A stretch of 64,000 bases of DNA from [Clostridium] polysaccharolyticum (GCF_900111595.1 NZ_FOHN01000012.1:1-64000); one strand, 5' to 3'. Shown: positions 1 to 9,237, numbered from the stretch's first letter. The notes: a model not told the origin generated them from the letters alone. A program made the numbers and translations.

Positions 1-1
1 G

Positions 2-316
2 CCTGCAATTGTACCCAAATACTGCAGGGACATCTCTGGAATCGAAGAAAAAGTTATCTCACTATATGCAAGAGGGTTAAGCACAAGGGATATTGGTGCC
101 GAACTGAACGAACTATACGGAATTCATATTTCAGCTGAAATGGTATCCAGAATCACAGACCGTATCCTGCCCGAGATTAAAGAATGGCAGTCAAGACCAC
201 TGGAACCTGTTTATCCGTTTATATTTATGGATGCCATTCCTTATAAAATGAGGGAAGACGGAAGGATTATAAACCGTGCTGCCTATGTTGTCCTTGGTGT
301 AACGCTGGAAGCTTAA
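2..316 (+). pseudogene. IS256-family (mutator-type) transposase fragment
   Basis: The frame starting at base 2 is open from the window edge and reads as the N-terminal/central part of an IS256-type transposase: a helix-turn-helix-like stretch (LYARGLSTRDIGAEL), the Y-G-I-x-I-S-A-E-M-V-S-R motif, and the catalytic-domain start P-F-I-F-M-D-A-I-P-Y with the first catalytic Asp. It stops at a TAA right after V-L-G-V-T-L-E-A, where intact relatives continue for about 200 more residues with the other two acidic catalytic residues. The remainder is not recognisable downstream, so the copy is dead. The 5' part lies outside the window. Confidence 0.8.
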
Positions 317-743
317 AAAGTATCTGTAACGCAAAATATACCGTCGGCAGTAAAAGTATTGACGGAAGAGCATAAAAATATACCCGAGGTCGGGTTTGGG
401 CAGCGCCCAAGAAAAAAGGAAGGACGCTGCCTGTATTTATAATACAAAAAAATAGGACTATTTGAATAAAACAGAAGAAAAGGGATATACTTAAGATAAC
501 AGCATAATTCGACAAGGCAAACGTACCTATCTGAATGTTATTAAGATGATGTTCTTGAATTATTAGACACAAAAATAGTTACACCCTCTTATATAACCCA
601 AATAGTATTAATATTATTAACACTAATGAAACTACCTTTTTCAAAATATATCCTCTTTCTTCATGTTTTTTTCTTAATTTTTCTCTTAAGTATATGTATA
701 CCTTGATACAAACATTTTCCAATACCTATTTCTTTTATAACAG
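317..743. mobile_element. decayed 3' part of the IS element and AT-rich spacer
   Basis: No intact gene is visible here. After the premature stop the transposase frame reads on briefly and then loses homology, suggesting an internal deletion. Positions 566-588 (GACACAAAAATAGTTACACC and following bases) resemble the terminal inverted repeats of IS256-type elements, so the element may end near 588; the left end is outside the window and cannot be compared. From about 590 to 743 the sequence is very AT-rich with no signal I recognise. The boundary is inferred. Confidence 0.4.
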
Positions 744-1121
744 TTAATAACTATTTCCATATGTGATACTACTTCCCTTATGTGTTACTTCAATTTTTGA
801 CCATTTACCATCCCTAACATTTGAACCTGCAAATGAACCATTTGAATTCTTTACATATGCATAGTGCTTTTTACTTGAATGATATGCATGAGCATAATCT
901 TCATTAATTGCAAATGTATTATACCCATATGTCAACACAGCTTTGGAATTATCAGATGTAACACTCAACTCCCATGCTTTATCAAATGTCTTTTTTTCAT
1001 TTGTAATGCTAAACGCCATCGCTTTACTAGTGCTTGTTACAAATGTCGTAACCATAAAGCAGCTAGCTAAAAATTTAATTACTCTTTTTCTTATACCAAA
1101 CTTCTCCTTTTTCAAATACAA
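744..1121 (-). CDS. lactococcin 972-like small secreted protein (bacteriocin candidate)
   Basis: Small secreted peptide. After a basic N-terminus (R-K-R-V-I-K) comes a hydrophobic segment ending in K-A-M-A, a good signal peptidase I site, leaving a mature chain of about 90 residues. The C-terminal half matches the spacing of lactococcin 972: Y-H-x-S-K-x-H-x-x-x-V-x-N, then R-x-G-x-W-S-K, then a Tyr/Ser-rich end. Lactococcin 972 is a Sec-exported bacteriocin acting on lipid II; a killing role here is inferred. The start is odd: the frame is open to a TTG at 1121, but the only good ribosome binding site (AAAAGGAG) sits 9 bases ahead of an ATA codon at 1094, exactly where a Met-Arg-Lys-Arg signal peptide would start. 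Either ATA is used or the start codon has mutated. No obvious immunity or transporter gene adjoins it. Confidence 0.6.
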   Translation of the reverse strand: MYLKKEKFGIRKRVIKFLASCFMVTTFVTSTSKAMAFSITNEKKTFDKAWELSVTSDNSKAVLTYGYNTFAINEDYAHAYHSSKKHYAYVKNSNGSFAGSNVRDGKWSKIEVTHKGSSITYGNSY

Positions 1122-1196
1122 TACTATATTGCTCTTTATCTGTCAATCTCCACAAAAAGATATTATATTCCTGCCTATCGGCTCCGCCCCATCCGC

Positions 1197-1760
1197 TTAT
1201 TCTTCTCCAAACACTCTTTCTACAAGCATTTTATACTCCTGCCAAGCCAAATAGCAGTTAAGATCCTCTAGTGCTTTCACCAGTGACTTATAATACCAGC
1301 CTTGCATTTCCTTCCTTTTTTCATGAAACCGTTCCCACAAAGCGTCTCCCAGTTTATTATAATCATAATACATAGAACGTATATTAGAAAGTTTATCTGC
1401 CAGTGCAATCATTTTTATTTCCAAACAAGTCTCCTGTTGTAAACGTTCTATGGTTTCCTGTTTCCGAATCTTCCAAGTAGCTTCTGCTGGAAGTTCTCTC
1501 CTTTTATTCTCCGATTCTGCACAAACATAATCTGCTGCCTTGCCAAACTCCCTTTTTAGTTCTTCGTAAGTTACTTCTGTATCCTCCAGCACATCATGTA
1601 AAATTGCGGCTGCAATGACTTCTTTCTCATTCGTCATTGCAGATACAATGACACCTGTTTCTAAGGGATGTAAAATATACGGAAGTTTGCTTCCTTTCCG
1701 TACTGCTCCCTTATGCGCATTGGCTGCAAATACAATTGCCTTATTGATGATATCTTCCAT
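1197..1760 (-). CDS. HD-domain (p)ppGpp hydrolase-like protein
   Basis: A 187-residue single-domain HD protein resembling the hydrolase half of RelA/SpoT and the small alarmone hydrolases (MESH1 type). Metal-ligand motifs are visible: H31 in I-L-H-P-L-E, H55-D56 in A-A-I-L-H-D-V-L-E-D, and A-L-A-D-K-L-S-N. The start at 1760 has an AAAGGGG ribosome binding site; the frame is open upstream to 1898, but that extension has no family similarity. There is no synthetase, TGS or ACT domain, so if it acts on alarmones it should only degrade them. It is transcribed alone after the glycosyltransferase terminator. The exact substrate is unproven, as many such HD proteins are annotated only by similarity. 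Confidence 0.75.
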   Translation of the reverse strand: MEDIINKAIVFAANAHKGAVRKGSKLPYILHPLETGVIVSAMTNEKEVIAAAILHDVLEDTEVTYEELKREFGKAADYVCAESENKRRELPAEATWKIRKQETIERLQQETCLEIKMIALADKLSNIRSMYYDYNKLGDALWERFHEKRKEMQGWYYKSLVKALEDLNCYLAWQEYKMLVERVFGEE

Positions 1761-1895
1761 CCTAAAACCCCTTTCCCATTTACCAGACTCTCTAACAGAT
1801 CCTATTTCCTGCATGAACTGCTCTAGAACAAAATCTGAGTTCCCCCAGACTCTCGCGATAGGAATGTACTCGCAGAGGACTTTCCTACTCAAATG

Positions 1896-1927
1896 CAAAA
1901 AGGAAACTTACACATACAAGTTTCCTT
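1896..1927 (-). terminator. rho-independent terminator after the membrane glycosyltransferase
   Basis: AAGGAAACTT at 1918-1927 (read on the minus strand) pairs perfectly with AAGTTTCCTT at 1900-1909 across an 8-base loop and runs into a short T tract. It begins two bases after the stop codon of the gene at 1930. Confidence 0.8.
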
Positions 1928-1929
1928 CG

Positions 1930-3444
1930 CTACTGTCCTATCATACAAAACATCAGAATTGAACAAATCCCAAACAGCATTGTCACTGTTCCTATTGTAA
2001 AACGGCATAAAACAGCCTTTTTTGTTTTCCTGTTACACGCCTTTTCAAAAACACTTCCCATAAAAATGGCACCTAAAAAGGCCGTTGGTACAATATATCG
2101 AAAATCCATTGTACAGCCAAAAGGATATTCTATATTAAAATATAAAAAAGTAATGTAAATAACACCCCATAACACAGGCATTCCTCTGCTCAATAACTTA
2201 TTTTCCTTAAACTTTACCATTACATACACCATAGCACCTAATGCCAATAGAATCATGCAGCTATTTAGAGCTATTAGGATTCTAGGTATCATTGCAGGAA
2301 TATCAAATGTAAACTCACTAAACAAGGAACTTTTAATTACAAACATACTTATATTATATTCTTCCCAAGGATTTGAATAGACTGGCTGAAATAATTCTCT
2401 TGCAGGAAATGTAAGGAACCGTTTTACAAAGGACACATCTCCTGTATATATCCGCTGATCTGTTCCGATTCTTACTACATATCCAAATGGCTGAGCAAAT
2501 AAAATATAATTACGGACTGTATACCAAAGTCCTAGTGGAAATGCAATGGATCCAAAGCCTAGAAGTTTGTATCCGATATCCTTTCCCTTTTTCTCTTTGA
2601 ACTTTTTATAAGCAACATAAAGCATTAATGCTCCTGTAAATATGGCTATGTTACCACAAGACGTCTTTGTCATCATGCCTAGCCCAAAAGCCAGTCCAAG
2701 GCAAATTGTATTTTCCCAGTTTTGTGTCTTGTACCATCGTATCGTATATAAAACTGCCAGTATCATAAAATACGTTACCAGTGCATCGTTATTTACCCTG
2801 GCACTCATCAGGTAACAGCTTGGCAGCACAGCAATAATTCCAGCAGCAATTGCCTTGGCCCTGGCATTTAACTTCAGTTCCTGACATATCTTAGGCAAAA
2901 GCATCAAGGACCAGCAGGCTGCTGTGCAAGATACAATCTTAGCTATCTGCAGGATATCCTCATATTTGGAATACTCCATAATCTTATTCACAAAAAAGCA
3001 GACAACTGCTGCTGTTCCATGAAAGAATGGAGGATGATAAAACTGCACCCAGTTTGTCTCTGGCAAATGGCCGTTTATCAGTAACTTTAATATGTACGCC
3101 GCATGGCCGTATCCTTCTAGGCTGCTATCCCCTAAATCAATTGCCCTTGTAGTATACGGAGTATACAGCATATAGCCTATGCGCATGATAAATCCAATTC
3201 CAATGAATACTTTAACCGCCGTACTCCAAGAATACCCTTTTCCTAAACTGCAGATTCCAAGTCCCGCCAAAGAAAAGAAAACTCCTGCCAGCATAAAGCC
3301 TTGTATTATTTTCACATGCTGGTGTATCCCCAGCCGGTACACAATAATAAATAAAATCGTGATAAACAAAAACACGTTAATATATGGCAAAAGGCCATTT
3401 AACTTATCTTTTGCATGGTTTCCAAGTTTCTTTTCCTTTCCCAA
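1930..3444 (-). CDS. GT39/PMT-type membrane glycosyltransferase
   Basis: Polytopic membrane protein of about 504 residues with 11 or more hydrophobic segments. The first extracytoplasmic loop has the pattern of the protein mannosyltransferase/ArnT superfamily: acidic residues in A-I-D-L-G-D near residue 101 and the Y-H-P-P-F-F-H motif near 137. These enzymes transfer sugars from polyprenyl-phosphate donors to lipid or protein acceptors outside the membrane; donor and acceptor here are unknown. The start is uncertain: the track start is a TTG with a G-rich site (GGGGGG) about 7 bases upstream, and no in-frame ATG lies close by. It follows the 3469 membrane protein after 24 bases and is probably cotranscribed with it and with the DnaJ gene. 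Confidence 0.75.
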   Translation of the reverse strand: MGKEKKLGNHAKDKLNGLLPYINVFLFITILFIIVYRLGIHQHVKIIQGFMLAGVFFSLAGLGICSLGKGYSWSTAVKVFIGIGFIMRIGYMLYTPYTTRAIDLGDSSLEGYGHAAYILKLLINGHLPETNWVQFYHPPFFHGTAAVVCFFVNKIMEYSKYEDILQIAKIVSCTAACWSLMLLPKICQELKLNARAKAIAAGIIAVLPSCYLMSARVNNDALVTYFMILAVLYTIRWYKTQNWENTICLGLAFGLGMMTKTSCGNIAIFTGALMLYVAYKKFKEKKGKDIGYKLLGFGSIAFPLGLWYTVRNYILFAQPFGYVVRIGTDQRIYTGDVSFVKRFLTFPARELFQPVYSNPWEEYNISMFVIKSSLFSEFTFDIPAMIPRILIALNSCMILLALGAMVYVMVKFKENKLLSRGMPVLWGVIYITFLYFNIEYPFGCTMDFRYIVPTAFLGAIFMGSVFEKACNRKTKKAVLCRFTIGTVTMLFGICSILMFCMIGQ

Positions 3445-3468
3445 CTCCTTGCCCCCCTAATCCATATG

Positions 3469-3978
3469 CTAATCTCGCATTATCCTTCTCCGGATTGCTG
3501 GCCAATAGCCGTAAATGATACTGCGGTATACTCTGTCATAGATGTAAAATGCAATCTGGCCTGCCAGAATACCCAGGATAAAAAATCTATCATTCATCTT
3601 TCCTGTATAAATAAGTTCTGGTGCAAATATAAATGCCGGAATATACACAATGTTAAACAATACGAATTTTGCCAAAAGAAATCCCTTGGGAATTCTGTCT
3701 TTTAGACACTCTGAAACTAGTACATAAAAGTTTATGACCGTTAGTGTCAAACCATACATTTTATTAGGCAGCAATATAAAAGTTAATAGGGTACATGCTA
3801 TAAAAAAGCCTGCCCCTAATCTTCTCCCACACTCTGTTATGGCAATTCCTAAACAAAATGATGCTGCACAAATAAAAAATAATGTATTTATTTCTATCAC
3901 GGTTCCTCCATAAACCAATAGAACTGCTAACGCTAACAAAATGCCTAAATAGGCAATTTTTCTTGCATTTACATGCAT
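3469..3978 (-). CDS. small integral membrane protein of unknown function
   Basis: A roughly 170-residue protein with about five hydrophobic segments and a basic C-terminus (R-R-R-I-M-R-D). I do not recognise a family. The chosen ATG at 3978 is preceded 9 bases upstream by GGGAGGAG; an upstream in-frame ATG at 4002 lies before this site and is less likely. The start overlaps the end of the DnaJ-domain gene by 10 bases, indicating translational coupling, and the downstream glycosyltransferase follows closely. A role in cell-surface or polyprenyl-linked metabolism with that enzyme is only a guess from context. Confidence 0.6.
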   Translation of the reverse strand: MHVNARKIAYLGILLALAVLLVYGGTVIEINTLFFICAASFCLGIAITECGRRLGAGFFIACTLLTFILLPNKMYGLTLTVINFYVLVSECLKDRIPKGFLLAKFVLFNIVYIPAFIFAPELIYTGKMNDRFFILGILAGQIAFYIYDRVYRSIIYGYWPAIRRRIMRD

Positions 3979-4613
3979 GCGCACAAATCTCCTCCCATAC
4001 ATTCACAGATGGAATCTGCCAGCCACAATTTACAGCACATATCACATGCGTCAGAATTAGAACCTGACATTCCACCACCATTATTCCGATAATTTCTAGT
4101 GTTATTCTGCAGTTGTCTTAAAAACTGGCTATAATCTGAATTGGACGGCTCCATAGCAACTGCCTGTCTTGCATGGCCCATTGCAGTAATGGTATTTCCA
4201 AGTCCCGAGTAAGCAATGGCATTGTAATAATGCCATCTTGCACCTCTTTCTGGAATTCTGGAAAGTTCATTTAATGCTTCCCTGAAATGCCTCATCATCA
4301 GCATGCTATAAATCTCTCGCATTTCCTGTGATTCTTCATAAGCATAAGAATTATATCCCTGATTGGAATAGCTTTCCTTCTGATAACTTTGTCCTCCAGA
4401 ATATCCGCTGTTATATCCTTTTTCTCGTTCATCCATTATTTGCTTGTAGGCTTCTTGCACTTCTTTAAACTTTTCTTCTGCCAAATCTGCTAATGGATTG
4501 TTGGCATATGAATCCGGATGGTATTTGCGGCTTAAATCTCTATATGCTTTTTTCACTTCGTCATTGGATGCGTTAGGTAAAATACCTAATACGCTATATG
4601 GATCTGCTATCAT
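3969..4613 (-). CDS. J-domain protein with TPR-like segment and Cys-rich tail
   Basis: Residues 4-67 form a J domain with the diagnostic H-P-D at 32-34, which stimulates Hsp70 ATPase. A Ser/Tyr/Gly/Gln-rich linker (about 70-95) follows, then a helical segment resembling one or two TPR repeats ([14 protein letters not shown]), and a tail with six Cys (C-D-M-C-C, C-E-C, C-A-C). It lacks the G/F region, zinc-finger and substrate domains of DnaJ proper, so it is a specialised cochaperone. It overlaps the upstream DUF5685 gene by 20 bases and the downstream gene by 10. The Cys tail might bind a metal, which is inference. Confidence 0.85.
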   Translation of the reverse strand: MIADPYSVLGILPNASNDEVKKAYRDLSRKYHPDSYANNPLADLAEEKFKEVQEAYKQIMDEREKGYNSGYSGGQSYQKESYSNQGYNSYAYEESQEMREIYSMLMMRHFREALNELSRIPERGARWHYYNAIAYSGLGNTITAMGHARQAVAMEPSNSDYSQFLRQLQNNTRNYRNNGGGMSGSNSDACDMCCKLWLADSICECMGGDLCACM

Positions 4614-5439
4614 TGTTCTTTTCCTCTCCTAACTTTTTGGTTTTGTACTTTACCCAAACTCCTGTATATAATATATTGTGTAAAATATCTGCATTTTCCA
4701 GCAAAGGCAGCTTCTCATACTCCCTTGCACATTCTGCCATAAGCATCTCTAAAATTTCTTCACAAATCTCATGGTACTCTGGCTGCCCTGCCATAGCTTT
4801 AAATGGATTATAATTTCCTTTCTTAATATCTTCTGGAAGGTCATCATAGGCATCTAACAGATAAATAAATTTACCTAAATAATATCCAAGCTGTCTTAAA
4901 TTATCCTGCCATTCATCTTCTTGGTATACGAACAGTTCACCCATGATTTCACCAAAACAGTCTGAAACTATATCCAGGTTTTCCTCATTCCGCTGTTCGC
5001 ACTCCCCTAGTTTTTTCAGTCCCTCCTCTATCTTCTGGCATTGACGGGGGTACTTGTCTGCTATTTTTTTATAAGACTTTTTCAGATATACCGCTCCTGC
5101 ATATCCTGAAATTTTCTTCTCATCCGCCCAGTCATCTGCAAAATTATGAAATGCAAGTGCAATATTTAAATCTGCGGCATACTCTGAGAACTGGTTCCAT
5201 AACATCCAATGCTTACTAGCTGGATGTGCTAGACACCTTTGTTTCGCACTTTCTGGTTCTTTCTCGTATAATGAAGTAAGCACAAGTATCAGAAATGTCA
5301 TATCATACGTTAGTGTCATTTGTCCAAAACGTCCATGACGTTCTTTTAGTGTTTTACATAACCCGCAATAATAAGCTCGGTACTTATAATAATCTTTTAC
5401 CTTAAGTTCCAGCTTATCAATTGTTACATAACCAAACAT
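4594..5439 (-). CDS. DUF5685 family protein
   Basis: Protein of 281 residues beginning M-F-G-Y-V, with an early Y-Y-C-G-L-C motif and a conserved [10 protein letters not shown] segment near residue 205 that recalls the aspartate-rich helices of all-alpha prenyl-synthase folds. The pattern matches DUF5685, a clostridial family of unknown function. Additional Cys/His ([10 protein letters not shown]) may be metal ligands. It heads a tightly overlapping operon with a J-domain protein, a membrane protein and a GT39 enzyme. Whether the Asp-rich motif is catalytic is not known. Confidence 0.75.
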   Translation of the reverse strand: MFGYVTIDKLELKVKDYYKYRAYYCGLCKTLKERHGRFGQMTLTYDMTFLILVLTSLYEKEPESAKQRCLAHPASKHWMLWNQFSEYAADLNIALAFHNFADDWADEKKISGYAGAVYLKKSYKKIADKYPRQCQKIEEGLKKLGECEQRNEENLDIVSDCFGEIMGELFVYQEDEWQDNLRQLGYYLGKFIYLLDAYDDLPEDIKKGNYNPFKAMAGQPEYHEICEEILEMLMAECAREYEKLPLLENADILHNILYTGVWVKYKTKKLGEEKNNDSRSI

Positions 5440-5565
5440 ATTTCCTCCATACTGAATAGCCTTTCACTGACTAAACTTATTGCCATTATACCATTTTCTT
5501 TTTATTCGTACACAGCAAAATAAGAATTTCAGAAAAATTTCATATTTTACACTATTTTAAAATAA

Positions 5566-5612
5566 AAGAAACAGCGCCAGGCTGTATTTTGCCTGACGTT
5601 CGTTTCTTATTT
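5566..5612 (-). terminator. terminator of the bacteriocin exporter transcript
   Basis: Imperfect long hairpin just after the exporter stop: AAGAAACG...CAGGC pairs with GCCTGGCGC...GTTTCTT across a short loop and is followed by a T/A-rich run on the minus strand. Confidence 0.75.
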
Positions 5613-5616
5613 ATAT

Positions 5617-7296
5617 TTACTCTTGCTTTTTCCACAATGAATAGTAGTACTTCTTGTTCTTAATTAATTTCTCATGCCTTCCTTCTTCAAGAATTCTGCC
5701 ATCTTTTAATACTATAATTTTGTCACAGTTCTTTACTGTACTTAACCGATGCGCAATAATTATCTTTGTCGTATCTGTATACTCTTCTAACGCATCCGTA
5801 ATTGCTTTTTCTGTTATTACGTCTAGATTACTAGTCGCCTCATCTAAAATCAATATTTTAGGCTTTCGTAATAGTGCTCTTGCAAGACATAATCTTTGTC
5901 TTTGCCCTCCTGAGATATTGAATGCACCTTCCTGTAATTTCATTTCTATACCATCTGGAGATTCCTTAATAAAATCCCTTATTTTTACAATTTCTAATAT
6001 TTTAATTATTTCTGTTTCCGAATGATAGCTGCTATTCCCAAATAAGAGATTTTCTCGGACTGTCCCTTTGAAAAAATATGGTTCTTGCGATACATAAGCA
6101 ATATTACTTCTTAACCATTCCTTATTAATTTCGTTTAAATTTTTTGTTCCAAAAAAAATATCACCAGCTTCATACTCATAAAATCCAAGAAGCAATTTAG
6201 CTATAGTTGTCTTTCCTGAACCACTTTCACCTACAAATGCAATCTTCTCATTTTCATTTATCTCAAACGAAACATCATTTAACACTAAATTTCTAGTCCC
6301 ATAACGAAAATTCAAATTGGATACTTTTATTTGCCCAATATGTCCTAAATCAGATGTTCCTTTTTCTACATTCTTATCTTCTGGTTCTGAAATTAATAAC
6401 TGCTCCAGCCTTTGCATGGCAGCTATCGCCCCTTGCAACTGGATCTGCAAGTCCATTATCCGTTGTCCTGGTGATAAAAAGTATCCTGCCAAAGAATAAA
6501 ATGTTAATAATACTCCGACTGTAATATCCCTATTCATAACTTTCATAGCACCTGCCCAAATAATAGCAATGTACCCAATTCCGCATATAGCTGCTGTAAT
6601 TGCACCTAAAAAACCTTGATTGTCCTGACAGTCAATTGATGCATCTAAAAGCTTTGTAAAAATATTACCAGATTTTTTCTCAACTTCTTTTTCAGCACCA
6701 TATGATTTGATAGTTTCTATTCCTTTTATTGTCTCGATAAACATGGAATTCACATTGGCACTCTGTTCTAGTACCTCTCTGTTCTTTTTTCTTATTTTGC
6801 TTGCAAAAAATAAATTTATTGTTCCATATAAAACCAATGTAATAAATGCAATAAAAAACAAAGTCTTATCGTACATAAACAATATAATGCCACAAAATAC
6901 TGCCATAACTGTATCTACAGCAGCACTTATTGTTACACCTGATAAAACATCTCTTATTTTTGATGCATCATTTAATCTTGAGATTATCTCACCGGTCTGT
7001 CGAAGCGCAAAAAAATTCATAGGCAATTCCATGATATGTGTATAACTATGAAACGTCAATTCAATATCAAACTTTTTTTCTAACAAAAGAATTAACTTTA
7101 TTCGGAAATATTGAATTGCACCTTGTAAAATATTCAGCAAAACAAAACCAGTTCCAAACAAATGAAGCAGGCCAATATTTTTTACTGGAATAAACTTATC
7201 AAATACAAACTGAAAAAAGAGTGTACATAGAATTCCTACCAGTGTATAACAAAAGGATATTAACACTATCTTCAATGCCATATGCTTTGTATCCAA
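5617..7296 (-). pseudogene. bacteriocin-type ABC exporter, transmembrane and ATPase part
   Basis: Membrane-spanning plus nucleotide-binding portion of a peptidase-containing ABC exporter (PCAT/ComA type), about 559 codons. Visible are five or six membrane segments, Walker A G-E-S-G-S-G-K-T, signature I-S-G-G-Q-R-Q-R-L, Walker B I-L-I-L-D-E-A-T-S-N-L-D and the H-loop I-I-A-H-R-L-S-T, all intact. Its N-terminal C39 peptidase domain is not fused in frame: that domain occupies an overlapping frame at 7199-7468, and the two are joined by a deletion with a frame change near 7270-7290. No ribosome binding site precedes the ATGs at 7296 or 7281, so translation of this part alone is doubtful. Such exporters cut double-glycine leaders and export the peptide; the two peptides at 8880 and 9064 would be its natural cargo. 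It could be a transporter lacking a peptidase, or simply dead. Confidence 0.75.
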
Positions 7297-7468
7297 GTTC
7301 TGTTGCTGCTTTTATAACTCCGATTCCATTTGTTCCATTTTTATCTGTTCCTGCCATTTCACGAATCTTAGTAACGTTTTTATTTACACCATACTGTTTA
7401 CATATTGTTGATAAACACGCAGCGGCACAATCTGTTTCGTCCATCTGCCTAATACAAAAATATTTCAT
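7199..7468 (-). pseudogene. truncated C39 leader peptidase domain of the exporter
   Basis: The first 50 or so residues are a clear peptidase C39 start: Q-M-D-E-T-D-C-A-A-A-C with catalytic Cys14, then I-C-K-Q-Y-G-V and G-I-G-V-I-K-A-A-T-E-L-G. After Y-K-A-Y-G-I the reading frame enters the membrane domain of the exporter in the wrong frame and soon stops. The second half of the domain, with the catalytic His and Asp, is missing, roughly 70-80 residues. The missing block makes a deletion more likely than a one-base sequencing error. The ATG at 7468 has an AGGTGAG site and lies 8 bases after the permease gene. Confidence 0.75.
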
Positions 7469-7476
7469 AATCTCAC

Positions 7477-8379
7477 CTAAAAATCACTTTTCTTTATTAG
7501 AAATATTATTCCACCAACAAGTAAAACCATATGAATCATTATCACTGCTGCCATTATAAATGGAGTATATCCTTGATGAACTGGACTATCTACAAACTTT
7601 CCAGGGTTTAAATTTGCTAATATAGAGTACTTTATTGCTTTAAAATCTGCTGAATCTATTTTTTCTGCAACAGTATTACCAAACAACAATATTCCTAAAG
7701 ATACAATCAGGGCACTTACTTGACTTTTGAACAGAACACTTAAAAAAAATGCAATTGTCCCTATTATCACCATATTTACTAAAGAAAAAGCAAAATATAT
7801 CATTGCTTTCCCTAAGAGAGAGCACTGGCACATAGAATGAAAAAACCTTATAACCGTCTTAACGTTACTGCCATGCCATGTAAAAAGTATTCCGCCCGTT
7901 ATAAGAGATATAATAAAGCTAACAATGACCAGCCATATTACATACAATAATACTGCCATATATTTAGACATAATGATCTCTTCCCTTCTATATGGCTTAC
8001 AAAAAATCAGCTTTACTGTCTTATTAGAATATTCACTTATAACTATTTCTACTGCAATAACAATGGCAAAAACAGATAATAAAAATCCTAAAATCTGAAA
8101 CATATAGGCTACAAAATCATACGTCGTATTCTCTTTATATGGCTGCAAATTATGATCTATTTTATATTGAAGTATTTCATTTTTAACTTCAGCCTGTTCT
8201 TTTCCATAAATATCGCTCATATATATATTTAAATCCATTTGAATCCGCATCTGTTCCTTCCAGTCGTCAGCATTTTCATATTCTTCTTGTAATTGTTTTT
8301 CTTCTGCTGATGTACTGGAATCCCTTTCATCACTTGTTATGTCATTTTTTAAAAACAGCCCAAATGCAAAAATTGCAAT
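7477..8379 (-). pseudogene. ABC-2 type permease, 5'-truncated
   Basis: Permease of the bacitracin/lantibiotic-immunity ABC-2 type: after the first membrane segment (I-A-I-F-A-F-G-L-F-L-K-N) comes a charged extracytoplasmic loop rich in Asp, Glu, Ser and Gln (about 50-70 residues), then five membrane segments and a short basic tail ending I-K-K-S-D-F. The homologous frame begins abruptly at about 8379, inside the first membrane segment, where it is fused out of frame to an ABC ATPase fragment. The start and cytoplasmic N-terminus are gone. An internal ATG at 8250 would skip the first membrane segment. In intact loci this permease with its ATPase gives self-immunity. Confidence 0.65.
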
Positions 8380-8543
8380 ACAAGAACGGCTTTATTTTCT
8401 TTATGTGCTAACTCGATTAACAAAGCACGCAGCTCTCTTATTCCATCGGGATCCAGACCATTCATTGGTTCATCTAATAAAATAATCTGCGGATTACTTA
8501 TTAATACAGATGCAAGTCCAAGCCTTTGTCTCATTCCTATTTT
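8349..8543 (-). pseudogene. ABC ATPase fragment (signature and Walker B only)
   Basis: About 55 residues of an immunity-type ABC ATPase, from K-I-G-M-R-Q-R-L-G (signature region) through I-I-L-L-D-E-P-M-N-G-L-D-P (Walker B/D-loop) to N-K-A-V-L-V. Walker A and the Q-loop upstream and the H-loop and C-terminus downstream are missing. The 5' join is to the membrane protein frame at 8537-8872 and the 3' join to the permease, both out of register, the second near 8379; the frame then runs on to a stop at 8349. It cannot form an active ATPase. Confidence 0.7.
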
Positions 8544-8860
8544 AAATTGTATGTATAACCTAATAACTTTATAAGATACAGTATCAACCGCATCAAAAGC
8601 CAATATGCCCCTGGAATAATCAATGCTCCCCAGTAATATTTTAACGGTATTAGCTTTATCTTTTCCCTTAAATTTATTCCAATCAGTCTGCAATAGAATA
8701 TTAGTACTACAATAAATAATAAATTACCTATTACAATCTTGAAGCAGTCTTTCCAATATAATACAGATTCACTTGTTCCCTTGTATATCCAATAAGCACA
8801 TAATGCATAAAATAACAGATATATAATGGGACAAAACATCTTCAAAATATTTGCTTTCAT
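8537..8860 (-). pseudogene. truncated multi-spanning membrane protein (CPBP/Abi-like)
   Basis: About 107 residues with four hydrophobic segments, including the stretch L-I-P-L-K-Y-Y-W-G-A-L-I-I-P-G that resembles the N-terminal half of CPBP-family membrane proteases, which often serve as bacteriocin immunity proteins. The catalytic E-E/R/H motifs of that family would lie further C-terminal and are absent. The frame ends in a TAG at 8537-8539, where sequence of an ABC ATPase begins, so the gene is probably cut by a deletion. The likely start is the ATG at 8860 behind AAGG. The family assignment is tentative; the truncation is better supported by the junction. Confidence 0.45.
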
Positions 8861-8879
8861 TTTCCTTACCAACTATACA

Positions 8880-9020
8880 TTATTTTGAGTTCCATCCAGC
8901 TTTTACGCCTTTTACAAAATCGTCTAAGTGATTATTAACAAAATCTCTTACGCCTATGTACCAATTTAATGGTGAACCACCATTCACATTTTTTAATTCT
9001 TCAGCTGATAATTTTTTCAT
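8880..9020 (-). CDS. double-glycine leader bacteriocin precursor (46 aa)
   Basis: A short ORF: M-K-K-L-S-A-E-E-L-K-N-V-N-G-G is a textbook double-glycine leader of 15 residues, followed by a 31-residue mature peptide starting S-P-L-N-W-Y-I-G-V and ending K-A-G-W-N-S-K, with no cysteine. The ATG at 9020 has AAAGGAG 11 bases upstream. It lies 43 bases downstream of a second such precursor and just upstream of remnants of immunity and export genes, the usual layout of a class II bacteriocin operon. A two-peptide bacteriocin or a peptide pheromone are both possible. The mature peptide does not match any bacteriocin I can name. Confidence 0.8.
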   Translation of the reverse strand: MKKLSAEELKNVNGGSPLNWYIGVRDFVNNHLDDFVKGVKAGWNSK

Positions 9021-9063
9021 TTAAAATACTACTCCTTTCTAAACTCAAACTTCCAAATTTATA

Positions 9064-9237
9064 CTAGAACCATGATTTTACAGTATTAAATGCTGACTTC
9101 ACTGCATTACATACTGTTCGCGCAGCTCTCCCACATTTATAGCCAAAATCAAAGTCAGCCTTATCTCCGCCATTCACTATATACAAACTCTCTTCTGACA
9201 ATATATATTCAAATTTTTTAACATCTGTATATAACAT
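9064..9237 (-). CDS. double-glycine leader bacteriocin precursor (57 aa)
   Basis: Reading from the ATG at 9237 (AGGAG 4 bases upstream), the leader is 24 residues and ends L-S-E-E-S-L-Y-I-V-N-G-G; the mature peptide has 33 residues beginning D-K-A-D-F-D-F-G-Y and ending N-T-V-K-S-W-F. It carries two Cys (K-C-G and V-C-N) eight residues apart, which could form a disulfide, and an amphipathic basic C-terminal half (A-V-K-S-A-F-N-T-V-K-S-W-F). It is first in the operon with the 46-residue precursor. A frame extending to 9267 is open but has no ribosome binding site. Confidence 0.78.
   Translation of the reverse strand: MLYTDVKKFEYILSEESLYIVNGGDKADFDFGYKCGRAARTVCNAVKSAFNTVKSWF

Noticed and set aside
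7199-7296. A simple sequencing frameshift joining the peptidase and exporter
   Set aside because: One base would restore frame but not the missing second half of the C39 domain with its His and Asp; a deletion explains the data better.
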